A stretch of 25,886 nt of DNA from a virus. The translations under genes and the position numbers were made by a program. The DNA lies in IMG/VR virus record IMGVR_UViG_3300043449_000641, positions 1 through 25,886 of that record; one strand, given 5' to 3'. Below, one piece after another: positions 1 to 7,922 of the stretch. The notes beneath the pieces are model-generated. The model was not told the origin of the DNA, made no database searches, and was given only the letters and a program-made list of their open reading frames with translations. How positions within the stretch are numbered: the stretch's first letter is position 1; each line of letters opens with the position of its first letter.

Positions 1-688
1 TTCCTTTGTAGGTGAACACACGATTTTCAGCATCAATGAATTTGTAAATGTTCACATATCCGAATGCAGAATCATATCCAGTCACCTTCACACAAGTCAA
101 AGTCAATTCGATTCTTTGACCAGCTTCAAAATGATGGTCTTCTTTTTCAAGTGATTTTTGTGCAAGAAATTCAGTGTTCTTTTCAAATTGTTCACAAGAA
201 ATGAAACCATTTCGGACACCGATTCTGTTTTCCATTTTTCCAAGATTCATTGAAACTGCAATTTCTTGTGCAATCTTGCAGAAATCTTGACCACCAAAAT
301 AATGGTTGCACCAGTCACCACTTTTTTCATCTTGAAGTGGTGAACCTTTTGCAATCCACTTGATGAATTTTGGGTCACAATCTTTCAATTCTTTTCCGTA
401 ATTTTTACCGAATCGAACCATCGAATCAGTCCATTTGTAAACTTTCACAATGTCATTCAAGTCACGTGTGTTGTCAAAAACAAGTGATGCATCAACACCG
501 ATTCTTTTTGCATATTCATGTGCTTTTTGAAGTGCAACTTCTGAATCAGTTGAAAGATTTTTGACAAATCGTGGTTTCACGTATTGTGAACCATTGATGA
601 AGTCAATCCACAATGTGTGCATCTTGTTCTGTTTTCCTTGTTCAACAAGAATGATTCTTTGTGGGTGTGCTTGTGTTTGTGCTTCCAT
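1..688 (-). CDS. Hypothetical protein, possible DNA-metabolism protein (3' end outside window)
   Basis: The reading frame is open from the ATG at 688 to the window edge (about 229 residues, no stop), so the C-terminus is missing. I do not recognise the whole protein. Around residue 95-115 it has FGKNYGKELKDCDPKFIKW, which resembles the short FGKYxGK...DPxYIxW motif of exonuclease X C-terminal/DUF3820-like domains. The last visible part (about residues 187-229) is an alternating beta-rich stretch, GQRIELTLTCVKVTGY then VNIYKFIDAENRVFTYKG, that could be an OB-fold; both assignments are inferences. The A-rich leader TAAAAAACAGAACAAA precedes the ATG and is nearly identical to the leader of the gene at 716-1075, 27 bases upstream. 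A third copy of the leader core lies inside this gene before an in-frame ATG at 619-621, so a shorter product is possible. It is probably transcribed from the promoter at 1103-1131. Confidence 0.75.
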   Translation of the reverse strand, partial: MEAQTQAHPQRIILVEQGKQNKMHTLWIDFINGSQYVKPRFVKNLSTDSEVALQKAHEYAKRIGVDASLVFDNTRDLNDIVKVYKWTDSMVRFGKNYGKELKDCDPKFIKWIAKGSPLQDEKSGDWCNHYFGGQDFCKIAQEIAVSMNLGKMENRIGVRNGFISCEQFEKNTEFLAQKSLEKEDHHFEAGQRIELTLTCVKVTGYDSAFGYVNIYKFIDAENRVFTYKG

Positions 689-715
689 TTTGTTCTGTTT
701 TTTAGTGTTCTTAAA

Positions 716-1075
716 TTAGTCAATCATTTCTTTTGCAATGTTTTCTGCAATTTCTTTGTTCCCATCAAGGTCAATGTTTTTGATGACATACTTCAATGAC
801 TTGATGACCATCAACCACGAATTGTTGTCAATCTTCTTGTCATGTGAAATTTCAAACATTTCTTCGAAGTGTTTCACTTGCCAGATTTTAAGTTCAAACC
901 CATTCCAACCGAACAAAGTTTCTTTGAATAAAAAGATTCGGTCATTTGCAAGTGACACAAAAGAAAAAACATCTTTTTTCAAATATGCAAAACAAACACG
1001 TTCAAAGTGTTCTGCAAATTTGATGTTGTTTTTCAATGTAACTAATTGATTTTGAAGGTCTTGTGTTGTTTTCAT
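716..1075 (-). CDS. Hypothetical protein, 119 aa
   Basis: I do not recognise this protein. It is a mixed helical protein of 119 residues with an aromatic middle (FSFVSLANDRIFLFKETLFGW, roughly residues 37-57, here split as FSFVSLAND then RIFLFKETLFGW) and a charged helical C-terminus ending AENIAKEMID. No signal peptide or membrane segment is apparent. The frame is open further upstream to 1207, but the longer version would read through a terminator hairpin and a promoter, so I place the start at the ATG at 1075, directly after the A-rich leader TTAAAAAACAGAACATC. It is the first gene of a small transcription unit that begins at the promoter at 1103-1131 and continues into the gene at 1-688. 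Its position after the lysis cassette suggests a non-structural gene of a separate expression class. Confidence 0.7.
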   Translation of the reverse strand: MKTTQDLQNQLVTLKNNIKFAEHFERVCFAYLKKDVFSFVSLANDRIFLFKETLFGWNGFELKIWQVKHFEEMFEISHDKKIDNNSWLMVIKSLKYVIKNIDLDGNKEIAENIAKEMID

Positions 1076-1102
1076 GATGTTCTGTTTTTTAATGTTCATG
1101 TG

Positions 1103-1131
1103 CAAATATACATCTTTTTTCTTTTCTGCAA
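1103..1131 (-). promoter_or_regulatory. Bacteroidota-type promoter for the leftmost two genes
   Basis: On the minus strand TTG (1131-1129) is followed after 18 bases by TATATTTG (1110-1103), a good match to the Bacteroidota sigma-70 pattern TTG-N17~21-TAnnTTTG. It lies just downstream of the terminator at 1161-1197 and 28 bases before the ATG of the gene at 716-1075, so it would restart transcription after the lysis genes. This is the best two-box promoter I can see in the window. Confidence 0.65.
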
Positions 1132-1160
1132 CACCTGAACGAAAAAAAACCAGAAAAATT

Positions 1161-1197
1161 TTTCGAATAAAAAAAACCGACATGGTTTCTGTCGGTT
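1161..1197 (-). terminator. Rho-independent terminator after lysis cassette
   Basis: Read on the minus strand, AACCGACA (1197-1190) and TGTCGGTT (1182-1175) form an 8-bp stem with a 7-base loop, followed by six T, an A and further T-rich sequence (1174-1166). It lies 22 bases after the stop of the endolysin-like gene and would end the late operon. Confidence 0.75.
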
Positions 1198-1218
1198 CAC
1201 AATTCAATCAAAAATTTG

Positions 1219-1833
1219 TCACCATTCCTTCAAAAGAATGTAAGTCACAGATTTTTGTGGTTTCATCATTGCAATGATTTTCAAATAGTCTTTCATGTTG
1301 TTGCACACTTGACAACCAAGTGACCATGCACCGATGATTTCTTTCACTTCTGTTGATGCAAGATTGTATGTGTTTGAATGGAAATTGATTCCACACATCA
1401 CTGGAATTGAAACACCTTCTTCAACCTTCTGGTCTTTGTCACCATCACGTGAAATCAAGAATGGTTTCACTTGTCGAAGTGCTTCAATTTTGCCACGATG
1501 AAGACCGAATTTCCAAACGTCATAATAAATTTCATTTGTTTTCAAAACTGCAACACCATGTGGATTGTATGTGTCATATTTCATCAGACCATTCACACCA
1601 GCATTTGTTGTTCCAGATGTCACCATCAAGAATTTTTGAAGTGTTTTGTCTTTTGTCAATGCTGAACCAGTGTTTTCGAAAATATAGAATTTGTCATCAA
1701 ACGTGTTGAATGCATCTTCAAGTGATTGCATTCCGACAATATATTTTCCAGATGGAAAACCTTTGAATGATGGAAGTGATGCAATTTTGTTCAAGATTTC
1801 TGCATCGGAAAACTTTCTGATGTTGGTGTTCAT
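1219..1833 (-). CDS. L,D-transpeptidase-fold peptidoglycan enzyme, probable endolysin
   Basis: This 204-residue protein carries a YkuD-like active-site pattern near its C-terminus: His152 in GINFHSN and, 22 residues later, SLGCQV with Cys174 as the likely nucleophile, matching the H...SxGC arrangement of L,D-transpeptidases. Upstream it has GTTNAGVNGLMKYDT and PHGVAVLKTNEIYYDVWKFG, a beta-rich region that fits the same fold. Family knowledge: members form or cut bonds at the third residue of peptidoglycan stem peptides. In a phage lysis cassette a cutting role is more likely, but that is inference. No signal peptide is visible, so it would depend on the holin-like protein encoded just upstream. 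The ATG overlaps the stop of the preceding gene as ATGA, with the leader AAAAAAGATAAAA before it. A terminator follows the gene. Confidence 0.7.
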   Translation of the reverse strand: MNTNIRKFSDAEILNKIASLPSFKGFPSGKYIVGMQSLEDAFNTFDDKFYIFENTGSALTKDKTLQKFLMVTSGTTNAGVNGLMKYDTYNPHGVAVLKTNEIYYDVWKFGLHRGKIEALRQVKPFLISRDGDKDQKVEEGVSIPVMCGINFHSNTYNLASTEVKEIIGAWSLGCQVCNNMKDYLKIIAMMKPQKSVTYILLKEW

Positions 1834-2171
1834 TTTTTATCTTTTTTGATTTTTCTGTAAATTAATGCAACAATTGAAAAAATGAAGACAGAAAGTGCAA
1901 CCCACTTTTTTTCTGAATCTGTCTTGATTTCTTTCTTCACCACAATTTTTGTTCCTTCAATGATGATTGAATCTTGAATCACAAGATGTTCATCAACTTG
2001 TGTCACCTTGTGTTTGAACGTGGTGTCACCAGATTTTTGTTCAGATTCAAGAACAACAACTGAATCTTGTTTTTCATTGATTTCGTGGTTGATTGAATAG
2101 TCATTTGCAAATGCTGGTGACAACATCAATGTCACTACAATACACATCAAAATGTCATTTTTCTTCTTCAT
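1830..2171 (-). CDS. Secreted, C-terminally membrane-anchored lysis-cassette protein
   Basis: The protein has 113 residues when started at the ATG at 2171. The open frame reaches 2237, but this start is preceded by the A-rich leader AAAAAAAGCAGAAAACC and gives a clean signal peptide: MKKK, a hydrophobic core, and SPAFA with probable cleavage before Asn23. The middle (about 25-88) is hydrophilic and beta-rich (VVVLESEQ, LVIQDSIIIEGTKIVVKKEI). A single C-terminal membrane segment follows (about 89-107, WVALSVFIFSIVALIY), with a lysine-rich end. The topology places most of the protein outside the inner membrane. Located between the holin and endolysin candidates, it may be a spanin-like protein or a lysis regulator. 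No lipobox cysteine is seen, so it is not a typical unimolecular spanin. It overlaps the holin gene by 17 bases and the next gene by 4. Confidence 0.7.
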   Translation of the reverse strand: MKKKNDILMCIVVTLMLSPAFANDYSINHEINEKQDSVVVLESEQKSGDTTFKHKVTQVDEHLVIQDSIIIEGTKIVVKKEIKTDSEKKWVALSVFIFSIVALIYRKIKKDKK

Positions 2172-2496
2172 GGTTTTCTGCTTTTTTTGAATTGAATTTT
2201 GACCGAATCCAGTCAAGTAAAATTGAATAAATGTCATTCACAAAATCATCAAGTTTTTCAGTGATTTCGTTTGCAATCCAACCAACACAAAATGAAATCA
2301 GAATGATGACTTTCTGTGAAACATTTTGAAAGAAGATTTCAATCACACCAGTGACAGAATATGTCAAAACACCAGCAATCATCATTCCGATGATAATTGT
2401 TGACCACGAAAATTTTTTCTTGATTCCTTTCAAAAATGCACCCACAACACCGATTGCAATTGCAAACAAATCAAACCAGTTTTCAATCATTTTCAT
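2155..2496 (-). CDS. Putative holin, three membrane segments
   Basis: This 113-residue protein has three predicted membrane segments (about residues 7-25, 32-56 and 63-78) and a long charged amphipathic C-terminus ending KKAENHEEEK. Size, topology and position immediately before the other lysis genes fit a class I-like phage holin, which would permeabilise the inner membrane and let the endolysin out. The tract GWIANEITEKLDDFVNDI after the third segment resembles LydA/phage_holin_3-like proteins, though I cannot confirm the family. The start at 2496 (MKMIENW) follows an A/G-rich leader, AAAAAAGAAGAAAG; the second Met two codons later is equally possible. The 3' end overlaps the next gene by 17 bases. 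It lies 12 bases after the stop of the adhesin-like gene at 2509-3990. Confidence 0.7.
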   Translation of the reverse strand: MKMIENWFDLFAIAIGVVGAFLKGIKKKFSWSTIIIGMMIAGVLTYSVTGVIEIFFQNVSQKVIILISFCVGWIANEITEKLDDFVNDIYSILLDWIRSKFNSKKAENHEEEK

Positions 2497-2508
2497 CTTT
2501 CTTCTTTT

Positions 2509-3990
2509 TTAGTAATATGTTCTTTTATTCTTGAATTTGTCACCGACTTTGCAAGTCAAAACTGCATATCTTGTCAATTTTGGATATTCCAGTTCTGGTG
2601 ACTTTTCGACAATCACTGGAAGGTCATTGAACCGATATGAATGATTGTGTGCATTGTAGTCTGAAATGAACAATTCATTTTCTGACAACAAATATAGTTC
2701 AATCAAAGGTCTTGTGAAACATTCAAGAACGGGGTCTGTTGTGATTTCATATTCATTCAAATTTTCACGAATCACAGACTTCATTTGTCGGTCTGAATAA
2801 ATTATGTTGTCAATTTCTGCATTCGGTTGTCGATTTCCAATGAAACCAAAAAATCTGAATGTTGATTCAACATTTGAATCAGTGAAATTGATTCCTTCGT
2901 TTTCAAGAATCGTGTTGAATTTTGCACGAACCCTTGCAGTCTTTAATGCATTTTGAATTGTGAAAGGTTGCAATTTGTATTGACCCCACGTGAATTCTGC
3001 AATGATTCCTGAAATGTTGTATTTGACAATCAAATTGAAACAACCAGCACCATCATCATTCAGGACATCAGACCATTTGATTGTGCAAAAGAATGCATCT
3101 GGTTCATTCACGAATGGTTGTGGTGAAGGTTGATAATTTGCAAGACTTCCATTTCCTTTTTGAAGTTCAAAAACAACTGAATCAGAAGGGTCTGACAATT
3201 TCAACCATGCACTTGTGACATCATTTTGAAATGATTTTCCAGAATTGTCTGCAAGAACCAGATATTCACATTCACAACACCCACGAAGACCACGATTTTG
3301 TTCAACAAATACTTCTGGAAGTTTTATTGATTTGTATTCACGAAAGATTCTTTCTTCATTTCCACACGTTTCACAATCAACTTTTGTTGTTGTCAATCCA
3401 GTGGTTGAATAAATAGAAAGTGCAGACCATTTGTCACCAAGTGGACACGTTGAATTGTATGGAAGAACTGCAATTGTTTGAAATGTGTCAACATTTGCAA
3501 TTTCCCATCTGAATTCTGCTGGATTCCACCCCAAAATGAAAGAATAAGTGACACCACCAATTTCTGCATCAAATTCATAAACATTCCGACCATATTGTGA
3601 ACCAGTTGATTGAATTTCAAAATTCCAAAAAATGTCTGATTCTGGATTTGTCCACACAAGTAAAATTCCACAATCACAAGAATCTTCAATTGTTGCATCT
3701 TCTGTTTTCAAATACAACAATTTCGGTGTTGCAAGAATCCATTCACCTTCTGGACAATCAGAAGTGGAATTCAGAAATGCTTCTGGTGAAGATGTTCCAA
3801 GTGTGTTATTCAACACCCATTGATTCAAAGTGGTGTCAAAATAGATGTAAACATTTCCAACTGGTGAAGAACCTTCTGTCAAGTCAAAATTCCAGTAGTC
3901 TTTTCCATTGAAAACACCATCTGGATTTTCTGTGATGGTGAAAAGAACAACATCATCTTGTGGTTGATATGTGATTGTAAGTTGACACAT
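2509..3990 (-). CDS. Virion tail-tip/fibre-associated protein with duplicated Trp/Cys domain
   Basis: This 493-residue protein is unrecognised by name but is clearly in the tail-fibre region. The N-terminus contains two diverged copies of a beta-rich module of about 65-75 residues: about 27-90 (YWNF...QWVLNNTL...LNSTSDCPEGEW) and about 121-195 (FWNF...RWEIANVDTF...YNSTCPLGDKW). The copies share the WNF start, the central Trp, the A-x-L-x-NST/YNST tract and CPxGxxW. Cysteine pairs recur (CDC at 105-107, CETC at 206-209, CCEC at 238-241), which suggests disulfides or a metal site. The remainder is beta-rich without obvious motifs. Modules of this type suit ligand binding at the tail tip, which is inference. 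It starts 6 bases after the preceding fibre gene and is followed by the holin, the usual last-structural-gene position. Confidence 0.7.
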   Translation of the reverse strand: MCQLTITYQPQDDVVLFTITENPDGVFNGKDYWNFDLTEGSSPVGNVYIYFDTTLNQWVLNNTLGTSSPEAFLNSTSDCPEGEWILATPKLLYLKTEDATIEDSCDCGILLVWTNPESDIFWNFEIQSTGSQYGRNVYEFDAEIGGVTYSFILGWNPAEFRWEIANVDTFQTIAVLPYNSTCPLGDKWSALSIYSTTGLTTTKVDCETCGNEERIFREYKSIKLPEVFVEQNRGLRGCCECEYLVLADNSGKSFQNDVTSAWLKLSDPSDSVVFELQKGNGSLANYQPSPQPFVNEPDAFFCTIKWSDVLNDDGAGCFNLIVKYNISGIIAEFTWGQYKLQPFTIQNALKTARVRAKFNTILENEGINFTDSNVESTFRFFGFIGNRQPNAEIDNIIYSDRQMKSVIRENLNEYEITTDPVLECFTRPLIELYLLSENELFISDYNAHNHSYRFNDLPVIVEKSPELEYPKLTRYAVLTCKVGDKFKNKRTYY

Positions 3991-3996
3991 AATTCA

Positions 3997-5607
3997 TCAA
4001 ATGTTTGTCGGTTTTTGATATTTAGTTTGAATCAGAATTCCAGTTCCATCAACAAAAGAAACACTTTGACCACTATTGTTGAAAAATGAAAAATAAAAAC
4101 CACCAGTGACAAAAGGGTCATTTGCGTTTGCAGTGTATGAAATAAACACGTGTTGTTGTCCAGTGTAGTCACCATTTCTTTCAATTGTAATCGGTGAACC
4201 GATGATTGAATCATCAGACCATCTTCGAAGTGACAATTGATAAAAATTGTTTGAACCGACTGCAATGTTAAAATTCACACGAATTTCATGTTGCAATCTT
4301 TGTCCATTGTAGGCAGTGTTCAAATAAGGAATCACAATATGGTCTGCAATTGCAGTGTTCAAAGTTCCAGAAAGATTTCCAGTCAATGTTGTGATTGTTA
4401 TTGTGTTCAATGTCGCATTTGTTCCACCAAATTTCAACACACCAGTTTGTGCAAACACTTGAACACCAAGTGCAAGAAGTGTTGATTGATGTGCAGTCAC
4501 AAAATCAGTTGCAGTTTGTGTCAATGTAGTGTTGAAAGTTGCAAGATATGGAACACCATTGATGATGATGTTTGCAGTTCCATTTGTCCCAGTCAAAGTC
4601 AAAAGTCTTCCATAGGAAATTGAATATTCATCATAAGAAGTTGTTCCATTCAAAACTTTGTCGGTGTCTGTGAAAAAAGAAACACCATTTGCAGTTTGTC
4701 CAGTTGCAAGACTGACTGGTGCTGGAAGACTTTTTGACCATTGTGTTGAACTGAAATTTTTAAACGAAGCAAGATTCATCGGTTGAAATGAAGTATTTCC
4801 AAGACCATCAGTGGTCAATATGTCACCAGAATTTGAACCATCAACATCTGGCAAATTGTATTCTTCATTGATTCGAATTTTTCCATTTTTCAAAACTGAA
4901 ATTTTATCAAGACCAACACCGACACCCCCTTTTTTTCTTATTTTGAACAATGCACCACCAGTCAAGACATTTGCTTCTTCAATGTCAAACCACACACCAT
5001 TTTGTGTGTCAATTCCATTTGCAGATGTTTGAAAAATAAAACCATTGTGGTCAAGAAACCACAAGTTGAAAAATGCACCTGAAACAATTCTGTCTGACAA
5101 CAATGCACCATTTGAATTGTAAAGGTTGACTGCTGATGGAAGTGGTGTGAATACTATATTTCCAGAACCATCAGTGACCATGACTTCACCAGCATTTCCA
5201 TCTGTCAATGGGAATGTGTATTCTTGATTAAATGTGATTGAACCATCTTGATTCACACCGAATCTTCTTGTTCCATCTGATGAATCAATAATTGTGAAAA
5301 GTCTTCCAGATGGATTGACATTGAATTCAACACCATTTGCACCGAATGGTGCTGGATTGACATTGATTGTGAACTTTCGAAGATTGTCAAACAAAAGTGA
5401 ATTCAAATCTGCATCAAGAATTCTGTCACCAGTCAACACACCATCTGATGTGTAAATGTTTGAAATCAATGCTTTCAACACTGAACCTTTGACTTTTGCA
5501 GTCTTATATGTTGAATCAGATGTGTCAAACCAGTCAATGTCAAAATAGTCATCATCACCGATGACAAATCTTTCAATTGCATATCCATTTATATTTTGTG
5601 AACTCAT
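3997..5607 (-). CDS. Tail fibre protein
   Basis: This 536-residue protein has repeated fibre-type motifs: TDGNAGEVMVTDGSGNIVF (about residues 137-155) and DGSNSGDILTTDGLGNTSF (about 255-273), each after a QEY/EEY...P strand, as in many Bacteroidota phage fibre stalks. A second repeated unit is SDGVLTGDRILDADLNSLLF (about 54-73), echoed by SNGALLSDRIVSGAFFNLWF (about 164-183). The region about 335-420 (GTANIIINGVPYLATF to NLSGTLN) looks like a separate beta domain, followed by a C-terminal beta-sandwich-like part that may bind the receptor. Family knowledge supports a trimeric fibre; the receptor role is inferred. The start ATG-AGT creates one of only three GAG/CTC trinucleotides I found in the window. 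The leader is CTAAAAAATAAAAAT, and the gene starts 11 bases after the upstream stop. Confidence 0.8.
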   Translation of the reverse strand: MSSQNINGYAIERFVIGDDDYFDIDWFDTSDSTYKTAKVKGSVLKALISNIYTSDGVLTGDRILDADLNSLLFDNLRKFTINVNPAPFGANGVEFNVNPSGRLFTIIDSSDGTRRFGVNQDGSITFNQEYTFPLTDGNAGEVMVTDGSGNIVFTPLPSAVNLYNSNGALLSDRIVSGAFFNLWFLDHNGFIFQTSANGIDTQNGVWFDIEEANVLTGGALFKIRKKGGVGVGLDKISVLKNGKIRINEEYNLPDVDGSNSGDILTTDGLGNTSFQPMNLASFKNFSSTQWSKSLPAPVSLATGQTANGVSFFTDTDKVLNGTTSYDEYSISYGRLLTLTGTNGTANIIINGVPYLATFNTTLTQTATDFVTAHQSTLLALGVQVFAQTGVLKFGGTNATLNTITITTLTGNLSGTLNTAIADHIVIPYLNTAYNGQRLQHEIRVNFNIAVGSNNFYQLSLRRWSDDSIIGSPITIERNGDYTGQQHVFISYTANANDPFVTGGFYFSFFNNSGQSVSFVDGTGILIQTKYQKPTNI

Positions 5608-5658
5608 ATTTTTATTTTTTAGGGTGCTTTTAATTTTCCAAGACCATCAGTGGTCAAT
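4799..5658. repeat. 21-base direct repeat shared by two tail genes (4799-4819 and 5638-5658)
   Basis: The same 21 bases occur at 4799-4819, inside the fibre gene, and at 5638-5658, in the last codons of the preceding tail gene. Both copies encode LTTDGLG in the same frame. Each copy contains the inverted pair GACCA/TGGTC. The identity at DNA level suggests duplication or recombination between the C-terminus of one tail protein and the repeat units of the fibre. Confidence 0.8.
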
Positions 5659-7922
5659 TTTATTGTTCCATCTGTTTTCAATTTGAATGCAGATGGTTCA
5701 AGTGAACAACCTTTGATTTTTGATGTAAATTTCACACCATTCGAAAGATTGATTTTTTGTGGGTCAAAATAGCATTCAAGTTTTGCAATTGTCGGTGAAG
5801 GAAATGTCAATGAACAAAGTGAACTTGAAAGTGGTGAAAGTGGATTCAATGAATTGAAATCAGTTGGAACAATTGAAGACAAAATGAATCGTGGTGAACT
5901 TTCTTTCGGTTCACAAGTTATCATTCCCCACACTTCATCAGTTTTCCAGATATTTCCATCAATCAATTCATGTGTTCCCACCACACGCATCAAAAGACCT
6001 TCTGTGACAACACCGACATTTTGATTTGTTGAATCAATGAACAATTCAATGTTTGATTTGATGTCACGATTTGCATCGTAATCTTTCAAGGTCAAATCAT
6101 CATTGTGAAGATATGACAAACCATCAATTGTCAGTTGCAAATGAATTCGAATTGTCCAGTCACCAGTGTTGTCATATGGAAACCAGTCTTTTGTTTGTTC
6201 ATCTGGATAGAAATCTGCATTTGCATTCGGTTGTGTCAACCAGTATTCCCACCGATGTAAAAAAGGAAAATACAACTTGACACCATATTCACCAGAAACA
6301 TCAATTGATGAATCAAGAACAAGAAGTGCAGTTCTTTTTTGTGATGTGTTTGGAAGTGTTGAAATCACGTTTTGTGACATATTCAACACAAATTTTCCTG
6401 AAACAAATGGAATTGATGAAATGTCAAAAGTCACTTGTTGCAATGTGAATTTTTGTTCATTGTCAACATTGAATGCTTCAATTCTTGCAATCAGTGTTTC
6501 AACTTTGTCATTTCCTTCTGGAAGTCTGAATTTTCCAATATATGCAAGGTCATCTTCAATGTCTGCAACATATCCAGAAACAAGACCAGTTTTGTCTGTG
6601 ACATTTTCTGAATGGTCACAATAATCATTGACAATCATGTCAATTGCACCAGCAATCACTGGAATTTCTTCAAGTTGATTGTCAAAAACCAAGTGGTTCA
6701 CATTTCCCCACTTGAACCACAAAACAAATCTTCTGTCAAGTGGGTCACGTTCAGACATGAAAGTTTCAAATGCTGAATTCGGTTTGATTTTTATGTCAAT
6801 TGTTCTTGTTGTTCCAACTGATGAATTTGCAAGAATTTCAAGTGTATATCCAGCACCAGATAGATTCAAAGGTGAATTGACTGGTGTTGTGACTGGAAGA
6901 CTGATTGTTTCAATTGTCATTCCAAGTTCTGACTGACTTTGTGATTTGTTTTTGAAATATGTGTCATCATTTGAAACATAAGATGAACCGATTCCGAAAA
7001 ATGTGTTTGCAGAATCAATGATGATTTGTGCAGTTGTTGGTTGATTGAATGCAATTGCATTAATTCCTTGCACAAGTGTTGAATTTGCAAATCCATTGTT
7101 GAATGGTTCATTGAATGCACCAGTGTCAGCATCATCATTGAAAATCAATTCGTAATTGTCAAAAGGTTCACCGACAAATCTTTGAAATTTCATCTTTGAA
7201 TATAGTTTCAAACAAGATGAAAAATCAAACACTGACTGGTCATAAATTCCACCGACAATCATTCGAAATTCGATGTCATAATAAATTGCATTTGATGAAC
7301 TTGAAGGAACACCAGTGACAATTTGTGTGACATCTGTGATGTATGTTTCAACATTCCATTGACCAGATTTCAGACCGATTTGTGTCATCTGAACTTGTGA
7401 AGTTGAAAGTGTTGTCAAATCAATTTGAAAACGTGTTTGTTCACCATCAATCAAACTGAATTCAGAACCTTGTGTTCCATTTTTCACTTGATTAAAATCA
7501 AGAATCAATCCTTCACGTTTTTGACCATATGTCACATTCAATGAAGTGATTGTCATGAATTCATTGTTTGATGCAGTGAACCAGAATGGAATCGAATTGA
7601 CATCAATTGTGTTTGATGTGACAAAAGTCACTTGTGTGACCCATGTTTGCAAAACTGAACCACCGAAAGAATAAATGTTGAAACGAACAAAGTCACCAGA
7701 ACGAAAACCTTCTTCAAGGAAATCGAATCCAGTTCCATTGTTTGTGATTATGTTTTCAGATGCATCAAGTGAAAATTGAACACCACTTTGATTTGATTTC
7801 ACTTGAATATATGACTTCACACGAAGTGTTGAAATAATATAGTCACCACAATTTGCTTGAAGAAACGTGGTGTCATTTCCGAAAATATCGGTGAAAGTTT
7901 TATTTTGAACCTGAACTGACAT
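5619..7922 (-). CDS. Large tail structural protein (tail tip or fibre base), 767 aa
   Basis: I do not recognise a named family, but size, beta-rich composition and position between the tail-tip gene and the fibre gene make this a virion tail protein. The frame is open to 7976. I place the start at the ATG at 7922 (MSVQVQNKTF) because it follows an A-rich stretch, CAAGAAAAT, and limits the overlap with the preceding gene to 23 bases. The middle has an aromatic tract (RFVLWFKWGNVNHLVFDNQ) and a negatively charged segment (ADIEDDLAYIGKFRLPEGND). Further on is FPFLHRWEYWLTQPNANADF, a tract that may form a carbohydrate- or protein-facing surface. The C-terminus ends in LKTDGTIKLTTDGLGKLKAP, whose LTTDGLG is identical in DNA to a repeat of the downstream fibre. 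It may dock the fibre, which is inference. Confidence 0.75.
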   Translation of the reverse strand: MSVQVQNKTFTDIFGNDTTFLQANCGDYIISTLRVKSYIQVKSNQSGVQFSLDASENIITNNGTGFDFLEEGFRSGDFVRFNIYSFGGSVLQTWVTQVTFVTSNTIDVNSIPFWFTASNNEFMTITSLNVTYGQKREGLILDFNQVKNGTQGSEFSLIDGEQTRFQIDLTTLSTSQVQMTQIGLKSGQWNVETYITDVTQIVTGVPSSSSNAIYYDIEFRMIVGGIYDQSVFDFSSCLKLYSKMKFQRFVGEPFDNYELIFNDDADTGAFNEPFNNGFANSTLVQGINAIAFNQPTTAQIIIDSANTFFGIGSSYVSNDDTYFKNKSQSQSELGMTIETISLPVTTPVNSPLNLSGAGYTLEILANSSVGTTRTIDIKIKPNSAFETFMSERDPLDRRFVLWFKWGNVNHLVFDNQLEEIPVIAGAIDMIVNDYCDHSENVTDKTGLVSGYVADIEDDLAYIGKFRLPEGNDKVETLIARIEAFNVDNEQKFTLQQVTFDISSIPFVSGKFVLNMSQNVISTLPNTSQKRTALLVLDSSIDVSGEYGVKLYFPFLHRWEYWLTQPNANADFYPDEQTKDWFPYDNTGDWTIRIHLQLTIDGLSYLHNDDLTLKDYDANRDIKSNIELFIDSTNQNVGVVTEGLLMRVVGTHELIDGNIWKTDEVWGMITCEPKESSPRFILSSIVPTDFNSLNPLSPLSSSLCSLTFPSPTIAKLECYFDPQKINLSNGVKFTSKIKGCSLEPSAFKLKTDGTIKLTTDGLGKLKAP

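Noticed and set aside
1076-1207. N-terminal extension of the gene at 716-1075
   Set aside because: The extension would cover a terminator hairpin and a two-box promoter; the ATG at 1075 has a good leader.
3393-3698. Minus-strand out-of-frame ORF inside the gene at 2509-3990 (also 4032-4265, 6917-7138, 8354-8680, 22537-22929)
   Set aside because: These are alternate-frame shadows on the same strand with no leader and low-complexity His/Gln/Met-rich products.
3997-5607. Possible diversity-generating retroelement target in the fibre gene
   Set aside because: No reverse transcriptase, template repeat or adenine-rich variable repeat was found in the window.
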